A stretch of DNA of 64,000 bases, from positions 2,232,001 through 2,296,000 of the forward strand of contig NBAZ01000003.1 of assembly GCA_002794735.1 (NCBI GenBank), written 5' to 3'. Each line of letters starts with the position of its first letter. Position 1 is the stretch's first letter. Shown in pieces: positions 23,988 through 35,631 of this stretch. The notes below the pieces were generated by a model that had not been told where the DNA came from, did no database searches, and saw only the letters and a program-made list of their open reading frames with translations. The DNA is from Pyrrhoderma lamaoense. Lineage: Eukaryota; Basidiomycota; Agaricomycetes; Hymenochaetales; Hymenochaetaceae. A program made the translations under genes and the position numbers.

Positions 23988-26900
23988 ATGAGCTCAGATG
24001 GTCCTATTTTAAAACAGTCTACTCGTTCTCACTTCCGCACTCTATCCTCCTTTCCCTCCACCCCCGACGTGCATAGCACCCACCTGCGCGCAGCTTCAAT
24101 GCCTCGCGTCGCCGCCGTCGATTTCCCAACGCGTTCGACCCATGACAGGCTACACAAGGTAGTCCAGAGGCATGATGCACACCGAGCTATGGGTTTCTGG
24201 CACTCCGCTCTAAGTGCGACTAGGGGTCTCTTTAGTCCACCTCCTCGCGTAGGCGAGGTCGATGCTATTCAAGCTAATTCGTGAGTTTGCCTTGACTTGG
24301 TTACAAAAATCGTTATTCGGATGCTAAACACTATGTTCAATCTCGGTCTAACAGAACCTTGCCACCCGTAGAGGCGCGCCGTAAGCAACTTCGGAAAGCC
24401 ACTTCTACACCTTCTCTCAAGGTGGGGCAAAGTGTACATAACATCCCAGCTCTACCTGCGTTTCTCGCAAATAGTTCATCCAACGCGAGTCCGCGCAAAC
24501 CAACTTTATCTGGACCCGGATCAACTGGTCTCAAGTCCGCATCCAAGCTAAAGATATCCTCTCCTTCACCTCCTAAGCCATTGACAGACTTTACTTCTGT
24601 GCATCCTAAATTTGCATATCCCATCTCTCCTATTCCTTCGCCTGTCGGCTCCTGCTTTCCACCGAGTGCGAAAGCTCCTCCTCATTCGGCGTCCAATCTG
24701 TACGTGAGATTTATTGTGTACAGAGTACTATATACTCTGCTCGGAAATCCTTTAGATGAGACACTAATCTTAAATCCTATCGGCGCTTGCACAGGCTTAT
24801 TAATTCCACTATACCGGAGGGTATATCATGCAGTAATGAAGAAGGATCTAGCCCTGTAAGAAGGTAAGTTTCATATCCATGATAATTTGTTTATCTGTAC
24901 ATGCTAAAAATTTGAAATAGAAGGACTAAAAGCGCGCCTGGTGTCAAGATCACAAAACGCGCATTGTCATCTTATTTCCCTAGCATTTCCTCCGAGCAGG
25001 GAAGTGAAGGAAGTGAAATTTCGACCCCTGTGATTATTGAGTAAGGGTTCATGACTTATCTCTAGAATATGATTTGATACTCAACCATACCAACACATTA
25101 GCATAATGACACCTAGCGTTGCCTCTCCTAGTTCTAGCTTTTTACCGTCGCCCCCCTTGGAGTCTCCAGAGTATTCTCTGATTACTTCCCCCAATGTTCC
25201 AACGCGAGTCCGAACACCCAACTTGCTTCTCCTCGCAGCTTTACTTCAGTGAAGCGTAAACCGGTTCCTCGCCATCTATACTCCGAATCGCTGGATAATT
25301 CCGTTCCTTGTACACCACTCCTTACTCCTATTCCTGGTACTCCAGTAGAAGTCGAAGTGACCGGCACATCAAAGAATGGGATTCTCAAGTCTTTGAACAC
25401 GCCCCTCCTTCCCCTTCCGAGGTGATCATAAAGTCTTGTACAAGAAATAAAAACGGCAGTCACGATGTCCTGCCGATCGGTGAGGGTAGAGCAATTAAAG
25501 CTAGACATCGTCGAAGTGTCAGCGCAAATGGTTATGGAAACTTACTTGGACCTCAATCTACTAGCCAATTTCTGACACCCTGGTATAAGTCTACAAGCAG
25601 GATATTAACTCCGCTTTCGATACCGACGGCGAATGAAGTAGCTGAGTGCTCCGAAGGGCTGTGAGTTATTTTTTACGGCGTCTAATTCAAAATGGGACGT
25701 TTCCTCAACTGATTCGCAATTCTTATAGTCCAGCTCCTCCTCGAGCTTCGCCTGACACGCCCCCTTGCGTAGGTGAAGGAATTTCTGCTTTACCGGACAA
25801 TACTTCCGTGCGCTCTTCTTTCGAACGTAGCGGCGCGATGTCTCCCTTGACCGATGACGAAATCAACGCGATCCGGAGTTTTCTACGCCGGCACGCCACG
25901 GGGACAAAAGCACGACAGAGGCGACGAGCTCGTTCCAATCAGGCCAAAGTTCATGATCGTCAGTTGTCTGTGCAATCTAGATCATATGATATGCATGCGC
26001 AGATTTACAACTCTTACCTTGACGAGGATGAAGAATTTTACTCCGCTGCTTCATCAGAGGAGGACCTTGAAAATCATCATCCAATGTCTATTTCCGATGG
26101 ACACGACTCATCTACTTCGCTTTTGCAACGAAATCGGAATGCAGGTGTGGGTGGTTGTGACGTTTTGATTGCGGATGCGGATGCAGGGACAGAAGTATAT
26201 CACGATGAAATAGAGACGCCCATTGTCATTTCAAATCGTGGAACGTTTGGATATTATAACATCCCTATGATTCGGAGGTCTAGTTCAGGACTAGGAACGG
26301 ATGGTCTTGCCGTCTGCATTCCAAATGACGGATGCAAAGATGCACACCTAGAGATCCCGCAGGAATGGCTTCCGGTGCCGACATGGATGTCAACGAGGAA
26401 GATATTCACAAAGACGATAAAGCATCTGCGTACGATGGTGAGAATGAGCATGAATTGCAGGACGGTTCTTGTTTGGCGGTATCTACGCGTACTTCGTCCT
26501 TGTCTGAGGGGTCATCAGCAGAACATACCCCTCGTTTAGGGGACGAGAACCCTTCCAGCAACGGAGTCAACGAACTAGTTGTGAACCGCTCATTCCAAGA
26601 ATGTTGAACTCGGACTCTGAGAGTGACCGTCCGATTTCTTCTTCTTCTACTTCGACCTCGTTCATGTCATCAAGCTCTTCTGGATTTTCGTCACAAGCGG
26701 GAATAGGACTTGCTATCATGCCACCCGAACAATACGCGAACTTTGACAAGTACGAAAGCATGTTTGTTCGCGACTCATCTTGTTCACCATCCGATTGCAG
26801 CGAGGATGATTCCCCTCGGACTATACCTTGTCATACGAAAGGAGAGCAGTTCCAAAAGGATGTAGAGTATGTCATGAACAATCTATCAATTCGCTTTGGC

Positions 26901-27421
26901 CAACTGCAGGAAGATCTATCCAACCTTCAGCTAGACCAGGACCGGGACGGTGCGGACAGTGTAAGGGGTAGTGAGTTGGGAAACTTGCAAAGTTGTGTAC
27001 GAGTCGATATAAGATCACCCGTGTTGAAACCCGCGCTACAAATTCGCCCTGTGCCAGCAAATCGTTTTAATACGATGTGCCAACTTCCTAGCCCAACGGA
27101 GACAACAATAACATATCCCCCTCAGACGTTCGGTGGTTCGGATGAAGAACAAAAGGCGCGAGTACATCCGCAGATGAAGCGACACCTTTTCGGAAGGGGT
27201 CTTGGGTTCAGAGCTTGAATGATTCTTCCGAAGCTGAGGGTGATTCGGAGGATATGGGTTTTGGTGTGAAGTCATTCATGCACTTGACACCGAACGAATC
27301 TGGTGACGAGGGAAACGATTCGAAGTCGAAAAAGAGGTCAAGAGTAAAGTTAAGGCAACTCTTCTCTAAAGCAGGTCTAAGGACAACTTCGGGAAAGAAG
27401 TGCCCTGCCGGAGGGAAATAA
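23988..27421 (+). CDS. Unrecognised Ser/Pro-rich, probably disordered protein
   Basis: I do not recognise a known domain. Exons that join in phase: 23988-24280, 24355-24699, 24795-24863, 24921-25040, 25170-25421, 25490-25660, 25729 onward, and a final exon after a 50-nt intron with a GTACAT donor (ending about 27210), to the stop at 27419-27421. Splicing between about 26300 and 26600 is uncertain: three frames follow each other and at least one more intron is needed. The protein starts MSSDGPILKQSTRSHFRTLS and is rich in Ser, Pro and Thr, with many SP/TP sites (possible CDK/MAPK targets), a conserved-looking GILKSLNTPL segment, a basic patch FLRRHATGTKARQRRRARSN, acidic stretches and a Lys/Arg-rich end (SKKRSRVKLRQLFSKAG). 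No signal peptide or membrane segment is seen. A regulatory or scaffold role (cell cycle or polarity) is only a guess from composition. Confidence 0.75.
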
Positions 27422-28760
27422 TACTCTTGTCCTCTTATAAGCAATTCTTACCGTCGACGAATCAATGGATCGAAGCCTCCGCCTTTCTTTTTATTCTACT
27501 TCTTATTGGGTTCAAATCAATTCGACTTTATTTCTGAACATGTTCGACTGTCTTGACGACCGATTTTCGATTTTCATCTCTTTGAAGCTTTTTCATTTTA
27601 TCGTTCATTCACTTTCTATCATTATTTTTTCTCCATCAACTTTCGACCCAAACTTTCCTTCACGCATTTTTCTTTTCGCAATTTCATATCACTTTCCTTT
27701 CGATCAACTTTCACTCTCTCTGTGAACTACTTTGACGCTCGTTTTACTTCCAACTCGCAACTCATCGGATCCTCTACTGATCCATTACGACCTTATGATG
27801 AAAAGCTTCTTGGGCGCCGTCTCAATCGGTGCATAATAATCCTCTAATTTACAACTATTAAAAACACCTGGATTAGCCTTTGGTGATACTTTCTCTTGAA
27901 GCGCGCCAAAACATCCTATGGAGTTTTTCGTTTAATATGGTATACAACATTACTGTATATAATCCGTAATTTGGACCATTCTTCTTGTTTTGGTTCTTTT
28001 GTACCACCGACCTCAATTTCTCCTTTTTATCGCAATCAAACGTTTCATTTCAGCAATGCATTTTTCTTCTCCCTCTCCCTTCCATTTTCCTTTTCTCCCT
28101 TCCCTACTTTCTTCTCTCTTTTGATACTTGTGCCACCATTAGTCGTTTGTACTTGTTTGTCTTTCTTTACTCTTATCAATGAGTGAACTCTTTCAGTGTA
28201 ACAGTTTAATTTTGTTGATACTGTAGGCCATGGGTAATATAATAACATCGGAGTAGTACCTTTTTGTTTTAATCGGTTGAAAAATCTGTGTTCTTGATTC
28301 TAAGAAGTTTAAGTTATTTGTGATTATGATTGATTGCATCAACACTTGCTTATTATTATGGTTAGTACGCGCAAATTCTGGGACGCGTTTGGAAGCACAC
28401 GCGGCGGCGCGTGTGTTTCGAGCTGGGCAAAAGTAAATTAGCAAATTCCACATTTCCCGACTCCGCGAATTTCGTGCGGTGTGTGTGTGTGTGTGTGCTC
28501 TTCTCCTATTGTTTTCAACAAAAATCTTCCCTGTTCATTTACAACGACTACTACCGGTTGTCAATGTCTCTTTAAGATAAAGGATAAAATATCTCCTCTT
28601 TTTACTTCTATCGAACCGGGGGAGTTTTGAAATCTTACGTTTTTATATGCGATTATGAGTTTGGATTCGCCTGCTGGTGCTGCTACTACGACTTTGCTGT
28701 TGCTCTGCTGCTGCTGATAGGAAACGTTCTGACTCGACGGCGGGCCTTGTCGATGTAGAT
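27422..28760. other. Intergenic region, 3' UTR then TBC-gene promoter
   Basis: T-rich sequence (27460-28180) follows the disordered-protein gene, then AT-rich DNA with a (GT)n run at 28479-28497. An ATG at 28655 opens a short frame (MSLDSPAGAATTT) that may be the true start of the next gene if an intron or indel links it. No other gene seen. Confidence 0.45.
28479..28497 (+). repeat. (GT)n microsatellite
   Basis: About nine GT dinucleotides in the promoter region of the TBC-domain gene. Confidence 0.9.
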
Positions 28761-31609
28761 ATGGAGAAGGAAGACGAGTCTGGAGGGCGGGAGGAGAGAA
28801 GAGGTGTGAAGGTGGAGTGTGGAGGAGAGAGAGGCGGACGAGGGACGGGAAGACGTTGAGTCTGTTGGGTCTTTCAAATCTGTTGGATCTGGGAGTTCGG
28901 GTAGGAGGTCGGATGTGGGTTCGAAGCGGACTTTGAGTAGTTTCCGGGAAAGAGGCGGCGGCGGAGGAGGAGGAGAAGGAGAAGGAGAAGAAGGAGAGGA
29001 GGAGGGTGCTGGCCCTGTTTCGTCTTTGGATAACTTGTTTTCTCCGACGGAACCTAGAAGGGTGCTTGGTCTTGAGGACGATATGGACGATAAAGCTTCG
29101 AACGTAGGTGTGAAAGCGGGTGTAGGAGGGATGAAGGGGGGAGATAACTTTAAGAGAGTATCCATGGTGGATTCTGGAGGTGTTCGGGCAGAGGTGGAGG
29201 AGGAAGATGACGACGCTCGGTTTTCGAATGTACCGCTTAGTGGGGGTACGGTACTCAGTCGGGAAGATAGGGAATCTGTGGGTGCTGGGACTAGAGAAGT
29301 CTGGGGAGCTGTCGGGTTGAAGGAAGGGAATGGGAAGAGAGGGAGTGGAAGGACTAGTTTGTTGGATAAGAGGAGTACGGTCTCTCTTGGACGGCCTGGA
29401 AGTTCGACACTCGAGAATTTGAGGAGCTCGAGACATAAGAAGTCTGCGTCTAGTTATACGCTTGGGAGTCTTACGGCTGTTATGAACGGCGGTGCTTTGG
29501 ATGGAGATAAACTTGGAGAGAATGGAGGTGTTGTGGGGAACTTGCCGTTTATATTGCAGAGATTAGATTTACAGAAAACGTTGGGCGATGGAAAGGCGGA
29601 GAGGAGGGCTAGTGGCGAGGGTCAGATGAAGCTGAAGGAAGAGTTTACAAAGCTACAAGAGGAAAACCAGACAAAAACGGCTGAGAGTGTCAAAGCCATA
29701 GACTGGGGTGAGTTCTGTCATAGACTATCTCGAGCCATAGTTTGAATATATCTCTAACTATTCTCTCTTTAAAGAATTTTGGGGAAATGTCATGGCGGGT
29801 GAGTTATCTTATTGAAAACTCTAGAATCTATTAAGTAATTTATGATATATACACAAGCAAACTAACATTGTTTTATAGACTATCGACAATTTGCTACAGA
29901 CAATCCCGAAAAGCTCGCTAAAGCGATCGAGAGAGGGATACCTAAAACGTTGAGGGGTATGATGTGGCAGCTAATGTTAGCTTTCGGCACAATGCACCTA
30001 AAATTAGATGGAGCGAATGTAACTGAACTTTGTTCCTAGGGCTGCATCTAAGGAGACTGAGTTGGAGGCGACCTATCTGCGCCTTCTTAAGGAAAGTAGT
30101 CCTCATGAAAAAGCTATAACAAGGGATCTTGGGAGGTGAGTATATGCGCGTCATTTTAAGCACTACTGCGTGCTGACGGTTGGATAACTGAAGGACGTTT
30201 CCCCATCATGATTATTTCAATGAAGGCCATGGAATCGGACAAGAAAACCTCTTTAATGTTTTGAAAGCATATTCATTGCATGATCCGGAAGTCGGATATT
30301 GTCAGGGACTGCCTTTTGTTGTAGCTATTTTATTGCTAAATGTGAGTGAATCACTTGTCAGCTTGATTTATCAACTTAGTTGAGCGAATGGTTCAGATGC
30401 CGGATGAAGAGGCTTTTTGCCTTTTAGTTCGGATGATGCAATCATATGGATTGCGAGGTCATTTCTTGCCAGAAATGCCAGGCTTACAATTAAGAATGTA
30501 TCAGGTAATCATCATCTGTAGAATTAGTTACCACCACTCACCAAATTGTCCTTAATTACAGTTCGATAGATTAGTGGAAGAGCTCCTTCCTGTACTTCAT
30601 GTACACTTTTTACGACAAGGTGTAAAATCAAGCATGTTTTGTTCTCAGTGGTTTTTGACTATGTTTAGCTATCGGTAAACTTCATATTGTTGTCCATTAT
30701 GACCCGTCTGCATGACTGAGTTGACTCTCTAACCAGTTTCCCTCTTGATATTGTCTTCCGGATATACGACAATGTAATAGCCTCTGGAGTTGAAGCGATA
30801 TTCGGATTTAGCATCGTACTACTTCAGAAAAATGAAGATGCCCTCCTTAAACTCAAGTTTGATGACATCCTTGCATTCTTGAAGAACAGACTCTTTGACA
30901 GATACAGGGTCAGTAGGTTTACAATAACATCCCTTAATGACTTTACTCAAAATCTTTCTTGGTACTATAGTGTGGCCAAGACTCTGATTCGATGGATGAA
31001 GCTAGCAAATCGACGGGAAATCTGAATGATGGAGGCTCAGCAACGTATCTTGTTGATGAATTTGTTCAAGACGCATTATCATTGAAGATCACTCCTTTCA
31101 TGCTTGACTCGTATGCGCATGAATATGAGGAGCTGGTACGCTCACGAGAGGCTCATATGATTGAGATGGACAATTTGCGAAACACAAATCGACAATTGGC
31201 GGCTCAGGTGTAAGTTGCCCTACTCTCCTACAAACAGCTGTTCTTGACATCATGGATCATTCTCGAAGTAAGGATCTTGAGACAACACTTAGTGCATTGA
31301 ATGAGGAACATTGTGAGATTGTGGTATGCATCATTTTGTCGTTTCGCGCTATAGAAGAACGAATGTAATAACAGAATCAAAATTCTACTTACTTTCATAG
31401 AAGGAACTAGTTATGACGAGAATCAAAAATGAAGAGACTGAAAACGAACTAGTGCGATATAAACTATTGTGAGTGAAACGGTTTCCCCAAACACAACATT
31501 ATGTATCCTATATTAAACATTTCATACATATAGATATGCTGAAGCAATGCACCAAAATGAAGACGCTATGTCGTCTCATCGGCTTTCAACCTTCTCCTCG
31601 CCAAAATGA
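28761..31609 (+). CDS. TBC-domain Rab GTPase-activating protein (Gyp5/EVI5-like)
   Basis: Stimulates GTP hydrolysis by Rab GTPases in ER-Golgi or exocytic traffic (family knowledge). The N-terminal part (to 29707) is charged and Ser/Gly-rich. The TBC domain begins [20 protein letters not shown] and contains the arginine finger in [17 protein letters not shown] (IxxDxxR) and the glutamine finger in [20 protein letters not shown], so both catalytic residues are present. It continues [20 protein letters not shown] and [22 protein letters not shown]-terminal coiled coil follows ([37 protein letters not shown]), as in Gyp5/EVI5. Exons: up to 29707, 29775-29798, 29879-29975, 30040-30135, 30194-30341, 30397-30504, 30562-30674, 30737-30908, 30971-31209, 31269-31323, 31401-31468, 31534-31609. 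The start is unsure: 28761 works with a 49-nt intron (about 28803-28851), but an ATG at 28655 is possible. Confidence 0.88.
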
Positions 31610-32224
31610 TCCGGAAATAACTTTTTCTGTATAGGTTGAACACAGAAAAAAAACGATAACATATATTGCACTATAGGGGCTAAAGCGTCGAATCCATCTC
31701 TATCGATCACTCGTCTACTTTCTTGCATTCTACTGGACTTCTTTCTTATGCTATGACGTTTACAATACATCTTAGACGAGCATCATTTTATTCTTTCTAT
31801 TGTCTTCACGCTTCATGCCTTTCCTTATTTTTTCATATGTACTATCAGTAGTAAGTGCTTATTCGAGATATCTTGAATATTATAGGTAATTCGATCTCTT
31901 CGAGTAATAAGTGGATATTTCGTTATTATTCAGACCAGATTCAGAATTGCATTATAAGTGCTCTGGTGTATTCAGCTGCCTTCCCTTAGATATTTTAATT
32001 AATTATTGGGGTTGGTAGATTAAAATCACTCTGTGTTATAGGTGGAATTTATAGATACGGCAGTATGGTAAACTATATACGTTTGACGCTTAGCGTCTCC
32101 ATCCGAAGTCGTTCTACAGTCATGAGGGAGGCTAACGTTTTTAATCAACGGGCCTAGAAATTTTGGACATGTGATTAGTGGGACAGGAAGCTACGTGTGA
32201 TAATAGAGGAAGAAAACCATGAGC
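31610..32224. other. Intergenic, convergent 3' regions
   Basis: About 615 bp between two convergent stop codons (TBC-GAP and C9-methyltransferase). AT-rich sequence with no coding signal; the minus frame at 31576-31770 overlaps the GAP end and is not convincing. Confidence 0.5.
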
Positions 32225-33982
32225 TCACAATACGTCGGTCTTGCGCATACCAAAGAGTGAGGTATGACTCTTAACACCGTTGACACGGTGGAACGCGTTG
32301 AGGTTCTTGTGGAGAGTAAGCTGGAAGACTGAGAAAGACCCTTGACTAAAGAGTAAAAGTAAGTCAACATCGTAAGAATCTTAAGGATGATCAGGCTGAG
32401 GGATCTTATACATACCGAGAGATGATGGTGGAGTAAGCAAGGAAGAAGACCCAGATCCTGTACCAGCGTTCACCGTAGGCGGCGATGACCTTATCCTTGT
32501 TGGAGACCCAGTTTTGGTACCAGCGGTAGATGGTAGCAGAATAGTGTACGCCAAGGACATCAACGCACTTGACTTCGAACCCGGCCTTCTCAACCTGGTT
32601 GACTACCCATCCGAGAGAACATGAAGCATCAGCACCAGGGAAGACGTACTTGTTCATGAAAAGCCCCCTTTGCGTTATTAAAAAATTATATTATTAAAAA
32701 GTCACATAGATTTAGTGAATGGAATTCACCAGACGAGATCTTCATATTGCCAGTCCTGACGACAGCCAGCTACTTGGAGGACAAAAAGACCGTTGTCGTC
32801 AAGGAGGTCGTAGATCTGCCTCAAGAAAGTACCATAACGGCGAATGCCGACATGCTGGTTTATTTAGGTGGGAAATAACACAAGTTAGCACGCATATATC
32901 CATATTGAATTGGTCTAGACCAACCTCAGCCATTTCAAGAGCCACGATCTTTGTGTATTGACCAGGGCCGCCAGGGATTTCACGGTAGTCCATGCATAAA
33001 ATACGAGCTTTGTCATGACTGACACCGTTGTTCTTAATACGCTGGTTGCCAAAGGCAGTCTGGTGTTTGCTGAGAGTGATACCGGTAACGTCGCAACCAA
33101 AGTTCTTTGCAGCAAAGGTGGTAAGAGTACCCCATCCACAGCCAATATCGAGGAGACGGTCTTCGGGCTGGAGATCGAGCTTGTTGCAGACGAGAGTGAG
33201 TTTATTGTCCTGGAGTTCTTCAAGAGTTTCAGTCCTGTCGGGATCCATAATAACACCAGAAGTATAGACCATCCTTGGCCCCAAGAACCAGCCATAGAAG
33301 TCGTCTCCTCCTAAGATATTTTAATGAATTGTAAGGTGTCTTCTCATGGCCTAAGACGTAAAAATACATACGGTCATAATGGTCACGGACCTGTTCTTCG
33401 TCCTGATTTTGCGAGTGCATGATAACATCGGGAATAAGACGAGTGAAAACATATTTAAAGAGCTCTGGAGTAAAGTTGAATGTTGCCCAGTCATGTCTTA
33501 ATTCCATAATGTCCAGTACATCCCCTTGTATGACACGTCAGCATGAAAATAAACAGCACAAAGTAAAGACGCTGGAAAATACCCTTAAAGTCGACTTTGC
33601 CGTCAAAGTAAGCATCATGGAATATTTGCATGGGAATTTTCTCCTTTCCTCCGTAATGAATCTTGAGCTGGGGATCTTTAATAACGATATATTCCTCGAT
33701 GTCTTTACCAGGGAGTGTAACTTTTTCGTTCTTGCGTTTACCGTAAGTACTCATGACTGTCCAGTAAGCTACGGTAATTGGGATTCCAAAAAGAATAACG
33801 AGGAACCAGTAAGTTTTCGTTCCGCCATACCTGACGATGGGTAGCCATTTTTTGAGGAAGTAGGGTACACCAAGGACGAGACCTATGAGAGTAAGGTTGC
33901 TAAAAGAGCCATTCCCCTCGGCGAGACCGAGAAGAGGGGCATTTTTAATTGTCGGACTGTTTGTTGGTTTTACGGACGACAT
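32225..33982 (-). CDS. MTS1: Sphingolipid C9-methyltransferase
   Basis: SAM-dependent enzyme that adds the C9 methyl branch to the sphingoid base of fungal glucosylceramides, in the ER membrane. Start 33982 (MSSVKPTNSPTIKNAPLLGL), the first ATG in frame. Two N-terminal membrane segments are visible (NLTLIGLVLGVPYFLKKWLP and TYWFLVILFGIPITVAYW). Next comes LFKYVFTRLIPDVIMHSQNQ, then GPRMVYTSGVIMD. The SAM-binding motif I is DRLLDIGCGWGTLTTFAAKN, followed by RILCMDYREIPG and LEMAEHVGIRRYGTFLRQIY, where an intron (about 32858-32920) lies before the His codon, as in cyclopropane-fatty-acid-synthase-like methyltransferases. The C-terminal part has FPGADASCSLGWVVNQVEKA, YRWYQNWVSNKDKVIAAYGE and LHKNLNAFHRVNGVKSH. 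At least five short introns join in phase. It is divergent from YIF1, with only 251 bp between start codons. Confidence 0.95.
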
Positions 33983-34233
33983 TGTCAGCACAGTTGACCG
34001 ACGTCGTATCCGTTTGAAAAGAGTTATCCACTTGTACTGGGATTTTGTAGTCTACACGCTACGCGACGCGGTACGGCAAAGACGCGGTCCAAATATGGCT
34101 TGAATATCCCAGCAGCCAGTAATATATAGTCTATATATAGTAATACTGGTAGTGCATGACACGTACTTGGCCTTCTTCAAGTTCTTGATCAGGAATAGGT
34201 ACTTTGAGCCCAACAGTCCATTCGTCAGAAAAT
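33983..34233. promoter_or_regulatory. Shared promoter region C9-methyltransferase / YIF1
   Basis: The 251-bp gap between divergent start codons contains TATA-like stretches (TATATAG repeats at about 34121-34141). Assignment rests on gene arrangement. Confidence 0.45.
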
Positions 34234-35514
34234 ATGTCGACTCCATACACAAACACACACTCACCTCCCCCCTTCAACACCCTGTACCAACCCATCCTGC
34301 TTTTATACCAGAACCACCTTCAACACCCAACTCACCTCAGGGCTATTTAAGGTACACAAGCTCACCTTCTAATAGCAGCGTTCCTCCAGCAAATTTCTAC
34401 TCGCACTCTGGCTCAAGTCAAAATATTCCTCAAGGGGCACCCTATGGCGCTTCTCAATTTAATCAGTTTAATCCTGGGCAAGCTCAACATGGGCACCAAC
34501 AACCTCTGCCGCAAGGGATTGACTTCGCGCAATGGGGTGTCAATCCTGCAACAGCGCAGTTTGGTATGCAGCTCGGACAGAGTGCCGTTGCTGCGGGTCA
34601 AGAGTATGTACAGAAGAACGTAGGCTCTGTTAATCTGACTATGTCTTAAATGACAATCTAATAGCTCTTCTCTATTTGCCAGTTTGGTTCACATATTCCT
34701 GTCCCACTTCTCAAACACCACTTTAATGTCTCCAACTCTTATGTTCTTCACAAGCTCCGCTTGGTATTATTCCCTTGGAGGCATAAAGGCTGGACCAGAA
34801 AAAGTAAACCGGGTGAACAAGGTCAAGGACAATGGCTACCGCCCAGAGACGATCTTAATAGTCCAGATTTGTATATTCCGGGTATGTTACCGAACTTGTA
34901 TTTGAGAAGCTTGTATTCAGTATCAAATTTGTCTCTAGTAATGGCATGTGTAACTTATATCCTTCTCGCTGCACTTCATTCTGGTATGGAAGATCGATTT
35001 CATCCCGAAGTTCTTGGAACAGTAGCAACTCGGGCATTTATGGTTATTCTCACTGAATTTCTATTTATCAAACTGGGACACTACCTTTTGAACATTTACG
35101 GCTCTAGCCAAGTAACTGATCTCGTTGCATATGGCGGTTATAAATTTGTTGGGTAAGTCCGGCTTAATGCATGGAATGAGAAGATTATTCACATTTTATA
35201 TGCAGTGTTATCGCAACTGTTCTCTTTTCTTTTCTCAAAACTAGCACTACGATCTATTTGCTCGTATTTTTATATACCTTCTGCGCAAATGGGTTCTTCA
35301 TGGTATGTGAACCTTCCCCCCTCACAAATGATCCCTATTCATGTGTTGCTCATAAAAACAGCTTCGAGCATTAAAATATGTCGTTTTACCCGGTCCGGGA
35401 GACTCACAAACCGTAGGGACCTTATCACCCGGCCAGCAAAGAAGGCGGATCTGGTTCCTTTTCGCTATAGCAGCTTCTCAATTTGTATATATGGGTTTCC
35501 TCGTTCGCATCTAA
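34234..35514 (+). CDS. YIF1: YIF1, Golgi/COPII vesicle membrane protein; apparent 1-nt frameshift near the start
   Basis: Multi-spanning membrane protein that works with YIP1 in ER-Golgi vesicle fusion. Exons: 34234-34619, 34683-34881, 34939-35152, 35206-35302, 35362-35514. Diagnostic segments: AAGQEYVQKN then FGSHIPVPLLKHHFNVSNSY, LHKLRLVLFPWRHKGWTR, QWLPPRDDLNSPDLYIP, MACVTYILLAALHSG, GSSQVTDLVAYGGYKFVG, and the C-terminal FAIAASQFVYMGFLVRI. Four or five hydrophobic segments occupy the C-terminal half; the N-terminus is Pro/Gln-rich. The start MSTPYTNTHSPPP (ATG 34234) and the continuation LQHPVPTHPAFIPEPPSTP are in different frames; one extra C in the C6 run at 34267-34272 joins them. No in-frame ATG exists for the downstream frame and no intron fits, so either the sequence lacks a base or the allele is broken. 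Confidence 0.9.
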
Positions 35515-35631
35515 CGAGGTGTATGGACTACTGTGATAAAATACTATATCAAAGACAGATTGATTCGTCTCTTAATAGGTAGCAATAGATTTATACTTGT
35601 ACAACTCTGTTTATGATGGGAATCCAATAGT

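Noticed and set aside
24337..24624. 95-codon minus-strand frame
   Set aside because: Antisense shadow of exon 2 of the disordered-protein gene.
28561..29436. 291-codon open frame on the minus strand
   Set aside because: It mirrors the Ser/Glu/Gly-rich coding exon of the TBC-GAP on the plus strand and translates to Ser/Pro/Arg-rich low complexity without motifs.
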